Assembly (NCBI GenBank): GCA_963753685.1
Contig: CAVWDE010000013.1
Location: 1 to 64,000 of the forward strand
Source of the DNA: DATAOG01 sp963753685
GTDB lineage: Bacteria; Pseudomonadota; Alphaproteobacteria; Geminicoccales; Geminicoccaceae
DNA length: 64,000 nt
Direction of reading: 5' to 3'
The notes beneath the pieces were generated by a model. It made no database searches and was not told the DNA's origin. It was given only the letters and a program-made list of their open reading frames with translations. This document shows, one piece after another, positions 18,234 to 26,385 of the stretch (positions are counted from its first letter, which is position 1; each line of letters begins with the position of its first letter). The translations under genes were made by a program, and so were the position numbers.

Positions 18234-18392
18234 GGAAGCCCGAGGACAGCTGATCCCCTCGCAAGATAGGCCGCTTCCCGCGGCTCGCAACCGCGCAGGC
18301 TTGACCAGGCGCGATCGCCTGCGAATGCTGTCCGCCGCGTCCGCTGCGCCGGCAGCCAGGGTTGCGCCGGGCGCCAGCAGAAGGAGGCAGGC

Positions 18393-20465
18393 ATGCGCAG
18401 CTCGATCGATCCCCTCCTCCAGCCGTTCCGGCTCAAGCATCTGGTGCTCAAGAACCGGATCATGAGCACCGCGCACGAGCCCGCCTATTCCGAGGACGGC
18501 CTGCCCAAGGATCGCTACCGGCTGTACCACGTCGAGAAGGCCAAGGGCGGGATCGCGCTGACCATGACCGCGGGCTCGGCGATCGTTGCCGAGGATTCGC
18601 CCGCGGCGTTCGGCAACCTGCACGCCTACCGCGACGAGATCATCCCGTGGCTTCGCCGCCTCGCCGACGACTGCCACGAGCACGGCGCCGCGGTCATGAT
18701 TCAGATCACCCACCTCGGCCGGCGCACCAACTGGAACAAGGCCGACTGGCTGCCGGTGCTGGCACCCTCCCCGGTCCGCGAGCCCGCGCACCGCTCGTTC
18801 CCCAAGGAAGCCGAGGACTGGGACCTCGCGCGGATCACCAAGGCCTACGCCGCGGCCGCCCTGCGCATGCAGGCCGCCGGCCTCGATGGCATCGAGATCG
18901 AGGCCTACGGTCATCTGCTCGACGGCTTCTGGTCGCCCGCGACCAACCGGCGAACCGACGAGTACGGCGGCAGCCTCGACAATCGGCTACGCTTCACCTT
19001 CGAGGTGCTGGACGCGATCCGGGCCGCAGTCGGCCAGGACTTCATCGTCGGCATCCGCATGGTCGCGGACGAGGACTGGGAGCGGGGCCTCTCGCGCGCG
19101 GATGGGATCGAGATCGCGCAGCGCCTGGTGGCGCGCGGCCAGGTCGACTTCCTCAACATCATCCGCGGCCACATCGAGACCGATGCGGCACTGTCCAAGG
19201 TGATCCCGATCCAGGGCACGCCCGCCGCCCCCCATCTCGACTTCGCGGGCGAGGTCCGGAGCGCCACCCAATTCCCGGTCTTCCACGCCGCCCGGATCAA
19301 CGACGTCGCGACCGCGCGCCACGCGATCGCGACCGGAAAACTCGACATGGTCGGCATGACCCGGGCGCATCTCGCCGACCCGCACATCGCCCGCAAGATC
19401 GCCGCCGGCCGCGAGCAGGACATCCGCCCCTGCGTCGGCGCCACCTATTGCCTGGACCGGATCTACGAGGGCCACGAGGCGCTCTGCATCCACAACCCCG
19501 CGACCGGCCGCGAAGCGACCATGCCGCACGCAATCGCCGGCGGCGATGGGCCGAACAAGAAGGTGGTGGTGGTCGGTGCCGGCCCTGCCGGCCTGGAGGC
19601 CGCCCGGGTCGCAGCCGCGCGCGGCCATCAGGTCGTGCTGTTCGAGGCCGCCGATCAGCCGGGCGGCCAGATCCGGCTCGCGGCGCGCGCGCGCCGCCGC
19701 TCCGAGCTGATCGGGATCGCCGAATGGCGCGTGGCGCAATGCCAGAAGCACGGCGTCGACATGCGCTTCAACCAGCTCGCCGAGGCGGACGACGTGCTGG
19801 CCCTGGACCCCGACGTCGTGATCGTCGCGACCGGCGGCCTCCCCGACACCGGTTTTTTCGGACATGGCGCGGACCTCGTGGTCTCGAGCTGGGACATCCT
19901 CTCCGGCGATGCCAGGCCCGGCGCCCCCGGCGCGCCAGGCGCCGCCGACGCCGAAGTCCTGTTGTTCGATGACAACGGCGCGCATCCGGGCCTGCAGGCG
20001 GCGGAGCACCTGGCCGAGGCCGGGGCGAAGCTCGAGATCGTCACGCCCGAGCGCTACTTCGCGCCCGAAATCGGCGGCCTCAACCACGTCGCCTACGCCC
20101 GCTGCTTCAAGGAGCGGGGCGTCCGGATCACGATCAACACCCGCCTGCTCGAGGTCCGCCGCGAGGGCAACCGCCTGGCCGCCATCCTCGGCAGCGACTA
20201 CAGCGAACGCACCGAGCAGCGCCTGGTCGACCAGGTCGTGGTCGAGCACGGCACCCTGCCGCTCGACGAGCTCTATTTCGCGCTCAAGGAACTCTCCGCC
20301 AACCGCGGCGAGGTCGACTACCAGGCCCTGATCGCCGGCCGCCCGCAAACCGTGGTCAGCAACCAGGGCGGCCGCTTCCAGCTGTTCCGCATCGGCGATG
20401 CCGTCGCCAGCCGCAACATCCACGCCGCGATCTACGATGCGCTCCGCCTGTGCAAGGACCTCTGA
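18393..20465 (+). CDS. FMN/FAD/Fe-S oxidoreductase, dienoyl-CoA reductase/trimethylamine dehydrogenase family
   Basis: The 690-residue protein has an N-terminal old-yellow-enzyme TIM barrel (LQPFRLKHLVLKNRIM; QITHLGRR near residue 108; EYGGSLDNRLRF), an Fe-S segment and a C-terminal FAD/NAD-binding half (VVVVGAGPAGLEAARVAA). The cluster motif reads C347-VGA-TY-C353 then C365, so the residue that is normally the second cysteine is Ala350. The subgroup resembles N-methylproline (stachydrine) demethylases more than fatty-acid reductases, but that is a recollection of the pattern. Substrate is unassigned. GAAGGAGG precedes the ATG. Confidence 0.8.
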   Translation: MRSSIDPLLQPFRLKHLVLKNRIMSTAHEPAYSEDGLPKDRYRLYHVEKAKGGIALTMTAGSAIVAEDSPAAFGNLHAYRDEIIPWLRRLADDCHEHGAAVMIQITHLGRRTNWNKADWLPVLAPSPVREPAHRSFPKEAEDWDLARITKAYAAAALRMQAAGLDGIEIEAYGHLLDGFWSPATNRRTDEYGGSLDNRLRFTFEVLDAIRAAVGQDFIVGIRMVADEDWERGLSRADGIEIAQRLVARGQVDFLNIIRGHIETDAALSKVIPIQGTPAAPHLDFAGEVRSATQFPVFHAARINDVATARHAIATGKLDMVGMTRAHLADPHIARKIAAGREQDIRPCVGATYCLDRIYEGHEALCIHNPATGREATMPHAIAGGDGPNKKVVVVGAGPAGLEAARVAAARGHQVVLFEAADQPGGQIRLAARARRRSELIGIAEWRVAQCQKHGVDMRFNQLAEADDVLALDPDVVIVATGGLPDTGFFGHGADLVVSSWDILSGDARPGAPGAPGAADAEVLLFDDNGAHPGLQAAEHLAEAGAKLEIVTPERYFAPEIGGLNHVAYARCFKERGVRITINTRLLEVRREGNRLAAILGSDYSERTEQRLVDQVVVEHGTLPLDELYFALKELSANRGEVDYQALIAGRPQTVVSNQGGRFQLFRIGDAVASRNIHAAIYDALRLCKDL

Positions 20466-20607
20466 CCGTCGGGCCAAACTTGCCTGAGCTGGCCCCAACA
20501 CCCGGGCTGTCTGGACCGTACCCGGTCATGCCCAGGGGCTGTCGCCCAGCGTCGCAGTGAGGGCTAGCTGTCGTTACCACGAACGTCGGTCAGGGTGAAT
20601 CGGGTTC

Positions 20608-20748
20608 TGCGGCATTGCCTGTTGCTGGGGAGTGTGCCGGGCGGTCGCGGCCGGTCAAGGCTGCAACCGGCGAAGCCGGCAGCTACGCTGGCCTTGACCG
20701 GCCGCGCCCCGACCCGGCGAGAATGCTCCGCCAGAAGGCAATACCGCA
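20608..20748. repeat. Long imperfect inverted repeat with about 55-bp arms
   Basis: The left arm (20608-20661, starting TGCGGCATTGCCT and ending GGCCGGTCAAGGC) pairs with the right arm (20691-20748, starting GCCTTGACCGGCC and ending AGGCAATACCGCA). The inner 15-16 bp of each arm are perfect complements. The loop itself contains a small ACCGGCGAAGCCGG hairpin. It could be a MITE, two facing IS ends or a folded RNA; no transposase is nearby. Confidence 0.7.
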
Positions 20749-21044
20749 CCAAGCGCTGCCGGGCATGAACAACATGGACCCGCTCAACCCATCTGACGCC
20801 ATGATGATGCCGGCTGCCATGCCGAGCTCGGAGAGAACCTTGATCCTGGCGACGGCGAGCAGGTTGAGCTTGCGCCGCACCGCGCGATTAGAGAACGTTC
20901 ACAGCAATGACAGCTAACATGCCCCGGGCCCAAGCCTCCGCTCGAGTTCAGTCGGGAGGGCTCAGCGCCGAGCAACTTCTGCCCGATCCTCCAGATGGAG
21001 GTGTTAACCGGAGCTTAGCCCTTGCATCGGCATCCTTGCTTCGG

Positions 21045-21167
21045 CTGGTCCATGCGACCGTGGGACTCCGCGCCAGCCGATCCTTGCAGCCGGGACGGAG
21101 TCCTACGGTCGCATGGACCACGGAACCATGACACGTTAGTAGCCAATGGTTGACGAAAGGTTAACCG
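21045..21167. repeat. Dispersed palindromic repeat, copy B
   Basis: The arms at 21045-21070 and 21096-21120 are complementary at 24 of 25 positions (TGGTCCATGCGACCGTGGGA against its reverse complement), followed by GTTGACGAAAGGTTAACCGG (21149-21168). Copy A at 10159-10268 shares arms and tail. It ends about 70 bp before dppB. Confidence 0.75.
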
Positions 21168-21238
21168 GACCTGGGCAGAAGCCTTGACCCGAAGGCACTT
21201 TCCATCGGTCCGGAGCACAGGCGGGAGGCTTTGGCAAC

Positions 21239-22183
21239 GTGACGCTCTACGCGGTCCGGCGGCTGGGCCTCGCCCTGGTGATCGTGATCTGCGCCATGGC
21301 GGCGCTGTTCGGCATGATCCATCTGGTGCCGGGCGACCCGATCACGATCGCACTCGGGCCGCGCGCGACCGAGGCGATGCGCCAGGCCTATCTCGCCAAG
21401 ATGCGCCTCGATCAACCGGTCTACGTCCAGTTCCTGGCATTCGCCGGCGGCGTGCTGCGCGGCGATCTCGGCGCCGACGTGTTCAGCAACCGGAGCGTCA
21501 CCACGATCATCCTCGAGCAGCTGCCCTACACGCTCGCGCTCGCCGGCGCCGGGCTCGGCTGGGCGGTCCTGCTCGGCATTCCGCTCGGCTGCTACTCGGC
21601 GGTTCAGCGCAACAGCTGGTTCGACAAGCTCTCGGGCGTGATCACGGTCGGCGCGATCGCGGTGCCCTCGTTCGTGGTTGCGCTCTATACCCTGCTACTC
21701 TTCGCGGTCTGGCTCCGCTGGCTGCCGGCGATCGGTGCCGGTGAGCCGGGCGATCTTGCCGACCAGCTGCGCCATCTGATCCTGCCGGCGTTCGCGATCG
21801 GGCTCGGCTGGGTCGGCTACATCGCCCGCCTGGTGCGCGCCTCGATGCTCGAGGTCATGGGCGAGCCCTTCATCCGCACCGCGCGCGCCTTCGGCCTGCC
21901 GGAGCGCATGATCACCTACCGCTACGCGCTCAAGATCGCGATCCTGCCGACCGTGACCCTGCTCGGCGTCGGCATCGGCAACCTGCTCTCCGGCGCCGTG
22001 TTTGCCGAAATCGTGTTCGCGCGGCCGGGCATCGGCAAGCTGATCTACGATATGGCGCTGACCCGCAACTATCCGGTCGTCCAGGGTGCGGTGCTGGTCA
22101 CGACCATCCTGTTCGTGCTGTGCGCGCTGCTCGCCGACCTGCTCAACGCCTGGCTCGACCCCCGTGTCCGCGCCAGCCTCTGA
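21239..22183 (+). CDS. Dipeptide-type ABC transporter permease (DppB-like)
   Basis: The 314-residue inner-membrane protein has the DppB/OppB layout: helix 1 followed by a periplasmic loop (LVPGDPITIALGPRAT), five further helices and the EAA loop (FIRTARAFGLPERMITYRYAL). It starts at GTG 21239 after a GGGAGG site. The start of dppC overlaps its last 20 bp. Substrate class is peptides or other small solutes; not resolvable further. Confidence 0.88.
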   Translation: MTLYAVRRLGLALVIVICAMAALFGMIHLVPGDPITIALGPRATEAMRQAYLAKMRLDQPVYVQFLAFAGGVLRGDLGADVFSNRSVTTIILEQLPYTLALAGAGLGWAVLLGIPLGCYSAVQRNSWFDKLSGVITVGAIAVPSFVVALYTLLLFAVWLRWLPAIGAGEPGDLADQLRHLILPAFAIGLGWVGYIARLVRASMLEVMGEPFIRTARAFGLPERMITYRYALKIAILPTVTLLGVGIGNLLSGAVFAEIVFARPGIGKLIYDMALTRNYPVVQGAVLVTTILFVLCALLADLLNAWLDPRVRASL

Positions 22184-23057
22184 GTTTTCTCCACGTTGGG
22201 CGGCGCAGGCGGCCCCGGGACGCGTGCCCCGCCTGCGCCGCCTGCTCGCCGATCCGCTCGGCCTCACGGGCCTGATCCTGGTCGCTCTTTTCCTGGCAAG
22301 CGCGCTCTTCGCCCATGGGCTGGCTCCCTACGACCCGAACGCGCTCGACGTCCGGGCGCGGCTCGGCGGCCCGTCGCTTGCCCATCTGGCCGGCACCGAC
22401 CAGCTCGGCCGCGACACCTTCTCGCGCGTCCTCTTCGGCGGCCGGGTCGCGCTTGAGGTCGCCTTCTGGTCGATCTCGGTCTCGCTGATCCTGGGCATCC
22501 TGCTCGGCATGCTCGCGGGCTACGGCCCCCGCTCGCTCGACAGCACGCTCCTGCTGCTGTTCGACACGGTGCGCTCGTTCCCGACCATCATGTTCGCGCT
22601 CGCCGCGGTGACGCTTGCCGGCCCGAGCCTCGAGATGGTGATCCTGATCCTGATCGTGACCTCGGTGCCGGTCTACGGCCGGATCGTCCGCACCCAGACC
22701 CTCTCGCTCAAGGAGACCGAATTCATCCTGGCCGAGCGCTCGCTCGGCGCCGGGCCGGCGCGCATCCTCGCTATCCATGTCCTGCCGAACGTGATCGGCC
22801 CGCTCCTGATCCTGGCCAGCATGGACGTCCCGGTCGTGGTCACGGTCGAGGCCGGCCTCTCCTTCCTCGGCCTTGGCGTCCGCCCGCCGGCGCCCAGTTG
22901 GGGCAACATCCTGGCCGACGGCTACGCCTTCATCCGCTCGACCCCCTGGCTCGTGCTCGCGGGCGGTTTCCCCCTGATTCTCACCACCCTCGGCTTCACC
23001 TTCCTCGGCGAGACGCTCCGCGACCTGTTCGACCCCAGGCTCCGCCGGACGCCTTGA
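22164..23057 (+). CDS. Dipeptide-type ABC transporter permease (DppC-like)
   Basis: This is a 297-residue permease with an N-terminal DppC-type segment (PLGLTGLILVALFLASALFA), the AHLAGTDQLGRDTFSRVLFG periplasmic loop, and the EAA loop around FILAERSLGAGPARILAIHV. GTG 22164 gives a 20-bp overlap with dppB and a normal N-terminal length; an in-frame start at 22086 is too far upstream. The C-terminus FDPRLRRTP is complete. The ATPase genes do not follow directly: a TIR gene intervenes. Confidence 0.85.
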   Translation: MSAPASEFSPRWAAQAAPGRVPRLRRLLADPLGLTGLILVALFLASALFAHGLAPYDPNALDVRARLGGPSLAHLAGTDQLGRDTFSRVLFGGRVALEVAFWSISVSLILGILLGMLAGYGPRSLDSTLLLLFDTVRSFPTIMFALAAVTLAGPSLEMVILILIVTSVPVYGRIVRTQTLSLKETEFILAERSLGAGPARILAIHVLPNVIGPLLILASMDVPVVVTVEAGLSFLGLGVRPPAPSWGNILADGYAFIRSTPWLVLAGGFPLILTTLGFTFLGETLRDLFDPRLRRTP

Positions 23058-23145
23058 TGGGATCAGTCCATGCTGGCATACGTACCTCCAGCTGTTTAGC
23101 TGGGATAAGGTCTATTCATCGGACCGGCGGACAGAGTAACAGCCT

Positions 23146-24213
23146 ATGGCAGATAAGAAACTCCTCGCGTTGTTGAGACAGGGCGGAGACACTTGGAATG
23201 AGTGGCGGCGCCTGGACCCCCGCACCCGCCGGCCGAATCTGCGCAAAGCCGACCTCTTTCGCGCCGACCTTCGCGAGGTTGACTTCAGTAGAGTAAGTCT
23301 AATCGGGGCAGATCTCGGCAAGGCCGATCTCAGCGGGGCTTGCCTCAGCGAGGCCAACCTCGAAGGGGCTGACCTTGGCAGCGCCACCCTTTACATGGCC
23401 CGCTTGAGCAGAGCCGACCTTAGCAAAGCGAACCTTGGCTGGGCCAACTTGAGCGATGCCATCCTCGACCGGGTCTGCCTTAAATCGGCCGACCTAACAC
23501 ACACCAACCTCAATGGAGCCGTCCTGCGCGAGGTAGACCTCTGCGACGCCAGGCTGGGCGGGACAGTTTTCGCAAATGTCTATTTAATAGACTTCGAGAA
23601 TCTGGAAACCTGCAAGCATAACTTCCCGAGCAGCATCGACTTTCGCACGTTACAATCTTCCGGTCCTCTGCCGCTTAGTTTTCTACGCGGGTGCGGCTTG
23701 CCAGACAACCTAATCGAGTACCTACCGTCGCTCTTGAATCAGCCAATACAGTTCTATTCGTGCTTTCTCAGCCACTCGTCCAAGGATGGCGAGTTCGCCC
23801 AGCGTCTCTACGCCGACCTGCAGGACAAGGGCGTGCGATGCTGGTTTGCACCCGAGGACCTGAAGATAGGCGAACGTGTCCGGGATACGATCGATGAGGT
23901 GATCCGACTTCGCGACAAGCTGCTCGTCGTGCTCTCGGAGAACTCGATCGCCAGTCAGTGGGTCGAGGACGAGGTCGAGGCGGCGCTCGAGGAGGAGCGC
24001 AAGGACCCCGACCGCCGCACCATCTTGTTCCCCGTGCGGATCGACGACGCGGTCGTTCAGACCGATCGCGCCTGGGCGCGGGCAATCATGCGCACCCGTC
24101 ACATCGGCGACTTCAGCGGCTGGAAGGAGCATGATCCCTATCGGAAAAGCTTAGAGCGGCTGCTCCGCGACCTCAAGCCTGAGCTGGAGCGCAAGCCGGG
24201 TCGAGAAGCGTAA
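23146..24213 (+). CDS. Pentapeptide-repeat/TIR domain protein
   Basis: The 355-residue protein has about 22 pentapeptide units (residues 31-142, A(D/N)LxxA pattern forming a right-handed beta-helix), a linker, then a C-terminal TIR domain (about residues 202-345) starting FYSCFLSHSSKDGEFAQRLY. The conserved S270-QWVED-E276 helix carries the candidate catalytic glutamate of TIR NADases (W+4). Bacterial TIR proteins of this type hydrolyse NAD or make signalling nucleotides in anti-phage defence; the repeat half would sense a partner. It sits inside the dpp operon, and its stop overlaps the dppD start (TAATG). Sequence before 23700 is less GC-biased than the neighbours. Confidence 0.85.
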   Translation: MADKKLLALLRQGGDTWNEWRRLDPRTRRPNLRKADLFRADLREVDFSRVSLIGADLGKADLSGACLSEANLEGADLGSATLYMARLSRADLSKANLGWANLSDAILDRVCLKSADLTHTNLNGAVLREVDLCDARLGGTVFANVYLIDFENLETCKHNFPSSIDFRTLQSSGPLPLSFLRGCGLPDNLIEYLPSLLNQPIQFYSCFLSHSSKDGEFAQRLYADLQDKGVRCWFAPEDLKIGERVRDTIDEVIRLRDKLLVVLSENSIASQWVEDEVEAALEEERKDPDRRTILFPVRIDDAVVQTDRAWARAIMRTRHIGDFSGWKEHDPYRKSLERLLRDLKPELERKPGREA

Positions 24214-25172
24214 TGGCGGGCCCGCCCGGGCTTGCGGGAGGCGATCCCGTCCTCGAGATCCGGGACCTCAGCGTCGACTTCGCGACCCCGCGCGGGCGTG
24301 TGCATGCCTTGCGCCAAGCGAGCCTGAAGGTGGCGCGCAACCAGATCGTCGGCGTGGTCGGCGAGAGCGGCAGCGGCAAGACCACCTTGGTCCTGGCCAC
24401 GCTCGCGCTGTTGCCCGACAACGCCCTGGTGACCGGCGGCGAGGTGATCTTCGAGGGCAGGAGCGTGCTGACGCTTGCCGAACCGGAGCTCCAGCAGCTG
24501 CGCGGCCAGCGGGTCGCCGCGGTTTTCCAGGACCCGATGAGCTCGCTCAACCCGGTGCTCACCATCCGCACCCAGATGATCGACATCCAGTATCGCGAGC
24601 CCATCGGTGCGCGCGAGAAGCGGGCGCGCGCCGTCCGCATGCTGCGGCGGGTCGGCATCCCCGACCCGGAGACCCGGATCGACGACTACCCGCATCAACT
24701 CTCGGGCGGCATGCGCCAGCGGGTCGCGATCGCCATGGCGCTGCTCGCCAACCCCGATCTCCTGATCGCCGACGAGCCGACCACCGCCCTCGACGTCACG
24801 CTCGAGGCGCAGATCATCCATCTCTTGCGCGAGCTCAAGCAGAGCTTCGCGGGCTCGATTCTGTTCGTCTCGCACAACCTCGGCCTGATCGCCGAGCTCT
24901 GCGACCAGGTGGTCGTGATGTACGCGGGCGAGGTGGTCGAGGAGGGCGGCGTGTTCGATCTGTTCCACCGGCCGGCGCATCCCTACACCCAGGCCTTGCT
25001 GGACTGCGAGCCCGCCAGCGAGGCGGTGGCGGGACGCGAGCTCGCCACCATCCCGGGGGAGGTCCCGGACCTGATCCGTCCGCCGCCCGGCTGCGCGTTC
25101 GCGCCACGCTGTCCGAAGGCGTTCGAGCGCTGCCGGCCGGAAGTCCCCGGGCTGGACGCGGGTCGGCGATAG
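24213..25172 (+). CDS. Dipeptide-type ABC transporter ATPase (DppD-like), C-terminus frameshifted
   Basis: The 319-residue ATPase has Walker A GESGSGKTT, signature LSGGMRQRVAIA, Walker B LLIADEPTTALD, H-loop VSHNLG, and the oligopeptide-type C-terminal extension with the cysteine pattern CAFAPRCPKAFERC. The expected last residues (GDSHRARCHLLAEN, stop at 25207-25209) lie in another frame, reached if one base near 25163 is removed; as written the protein stops 12-13 residues early. Core motifs are intact, so function may survive. Its ATG overlaps the TIR gene stop by one base. Confidence 0.82.
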   Translation: MAGPPGLAGGDPVLEIRDLSVDFATPRGRVHALRQASLKVARNQIVGVVGESGSGKTTLVLATLALLPDNALVTGGEVIFEGRSVLTLAEPELQQLRGQRVAAVFQDPMSSLNPVLTIRTQMIDIQYREPIGAREKRARAVRMLRRVGIPDPETRIDDYPHQLSGGMRQRVAIAMALLANPDLLIADEPTTALDVTLEAQIIHLLRELKQSFAGSILFVSHNLGLIAELCDQVVVMYAGEVVEEGGVFDLFHRPAHPYTQALLDCEPASEAVAGRELATIPGEVPDLIRPPPGCAFAPRCPKAFERCRPEVPGLDAGRR

Positions 25173-25210
25173 CCATCGCGCCCGTTGCCACCTGCTGGCC
25201 GAAAACTAGG

Positions 25211-26187
25211 GTGCTGGAGGTCGAGGGCCTCAGGGTCCGCTTCCGGCGCTCTCGGTCGGCTCGGCGCCCGGATGGGCGGCGTGCGCGACCCCTGGCTCGA
25301 GGCGGTCGCCGGCGTGTCGTTGAGCATCCCGGCGGCGACCACCGTCGCGCTGGTCGGCGAGAGCGGCTCGGGCAAGACCACGCTCGGGCGCGCGATCATC
25401 GGCCTGGTCTCCGCGCACTCGGGCTCGATCCGGTTCGAGGGGACGGAATTGCTCGGGCTCTCCGAGCGGGCGCTGAAGCCCTGGCGGCGAAGCCTTGCGA
25501 TGATGTTCCAGGACCCGGTCGCCTCGCTCAGCCCGCGCCGGACCGTGCGCGCCCTGATCACCGAGCCGTTCCGGATCCACGGGCGGAGCGGTCGCGATCT
25601 GAAGGCGGAGGCGTCCCGCCTCCTTGCGATGGTCGGGCTCGGCGCCGAGTTCCTCGAGCGCTACCCGCACGAGCTCTCGGGCGGCCAGGCGCGCCGGGTC
25701 GGGGTCGCCCGGGCGCTCGCCTTGTCGCCCAAACTGATCATCGCCGACGAGCCGACCGCCGGCCTCGACGTCTCGGTCCAGGGCGAGGTCCTGAATTTAT
25801 TCGCCCGACTTCAGGCCGAGCTCGGCATCGGCTACCTGATCATCACCCACAACCTGCCCGTCGTGCGCCGGGTTTCTCAGCTCGATCGCGATCATGTATC
25901 TCGGCCGGCTGGTCGAGGTCGGCCCGACCGCCACGGTCTTTGCCCGACCCGCGCACCCCTACACCCACGCCCTGCTGGCGGCGATCCCCAAGCCCGACCC
26001 GGCGCGCCGCCGCACCGAGGTCGAGCTGGTCGGCGAAATCCCGAGCCTCGCCAACCGCCCTCAGGCTTGTGAATTCCACCCCCGCTGCCCGTTCGCCCAA
26101 GACCGCTGCCGCGCCGAAGCCCCGGCGCTGCGCGAGGTCGCCCCCGGCCACCTCGCCCGCTGCCATTTCCCGTTCGTCGCCGCCTGA
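25211..26187 (+). pseudogene. Dipeptide-type ABC transporter ATPase (DppF-like) with two frameshifts
   Basis: The gene begins at GTG 25211 (VLEVEGLRVRF), changes frame near 25250 into GRLGARMGGVRDPWLEAVAG, and includes Walker A GESGSGKTT, signature LSGGQARRVGVA and Walker B LIIADEPTAGLD. It changes frame again near 25875 into SIAIMYLGRLVEVGPTAT and the C-terminal cysteine cluster FHPRCPFAQDRC, ending at 26187. As written no single frame yields a whole protein, although a product starting within the second frame would keep the ATPase core. It is either decay or sequence error; the companion dppD also has a shift nearby. Confidence 0.8.
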
Positions 26188-26385
26188 GGATCGCAGGGTC
26201 GGCGGTGCGGATTGCCCTGTTTTGGCGGGCATCATGGTCGTGCACGCGACCGCAGTCGTGATCGTCACCGTCGGACTCGTGAGAGCCGCCCGATTCCGAG
26301 CGACCCCTTCCCGCACTGGGATCGCAATCTGCCGCCCACCCTGGTCTGACAGGACCGCCGCTATGCGGGCCCCCGACCGGCGGGG

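Larger units (their letters stand above)
20466..21238. other. Repeat-bearing intergenic region, about 770 bp
   Basis: No gene is supported. The region contains a long imperfect inverted repeat (20608-20748) and the second copy of the dispersed palindromic repeat (21045-21167) just before dppB. GCACAGGCGGGAGG upstream of the dppB GTG provides the ribosome site. Confidence 0.5.

Noticed and set aside
20646..20706. Rho-independent terminator for the flavoprotein gene
   Set aside because: The hairpin is strong but lies 180 bp after the stop, is not followed by a T run and is part of a larger inverted repeat.
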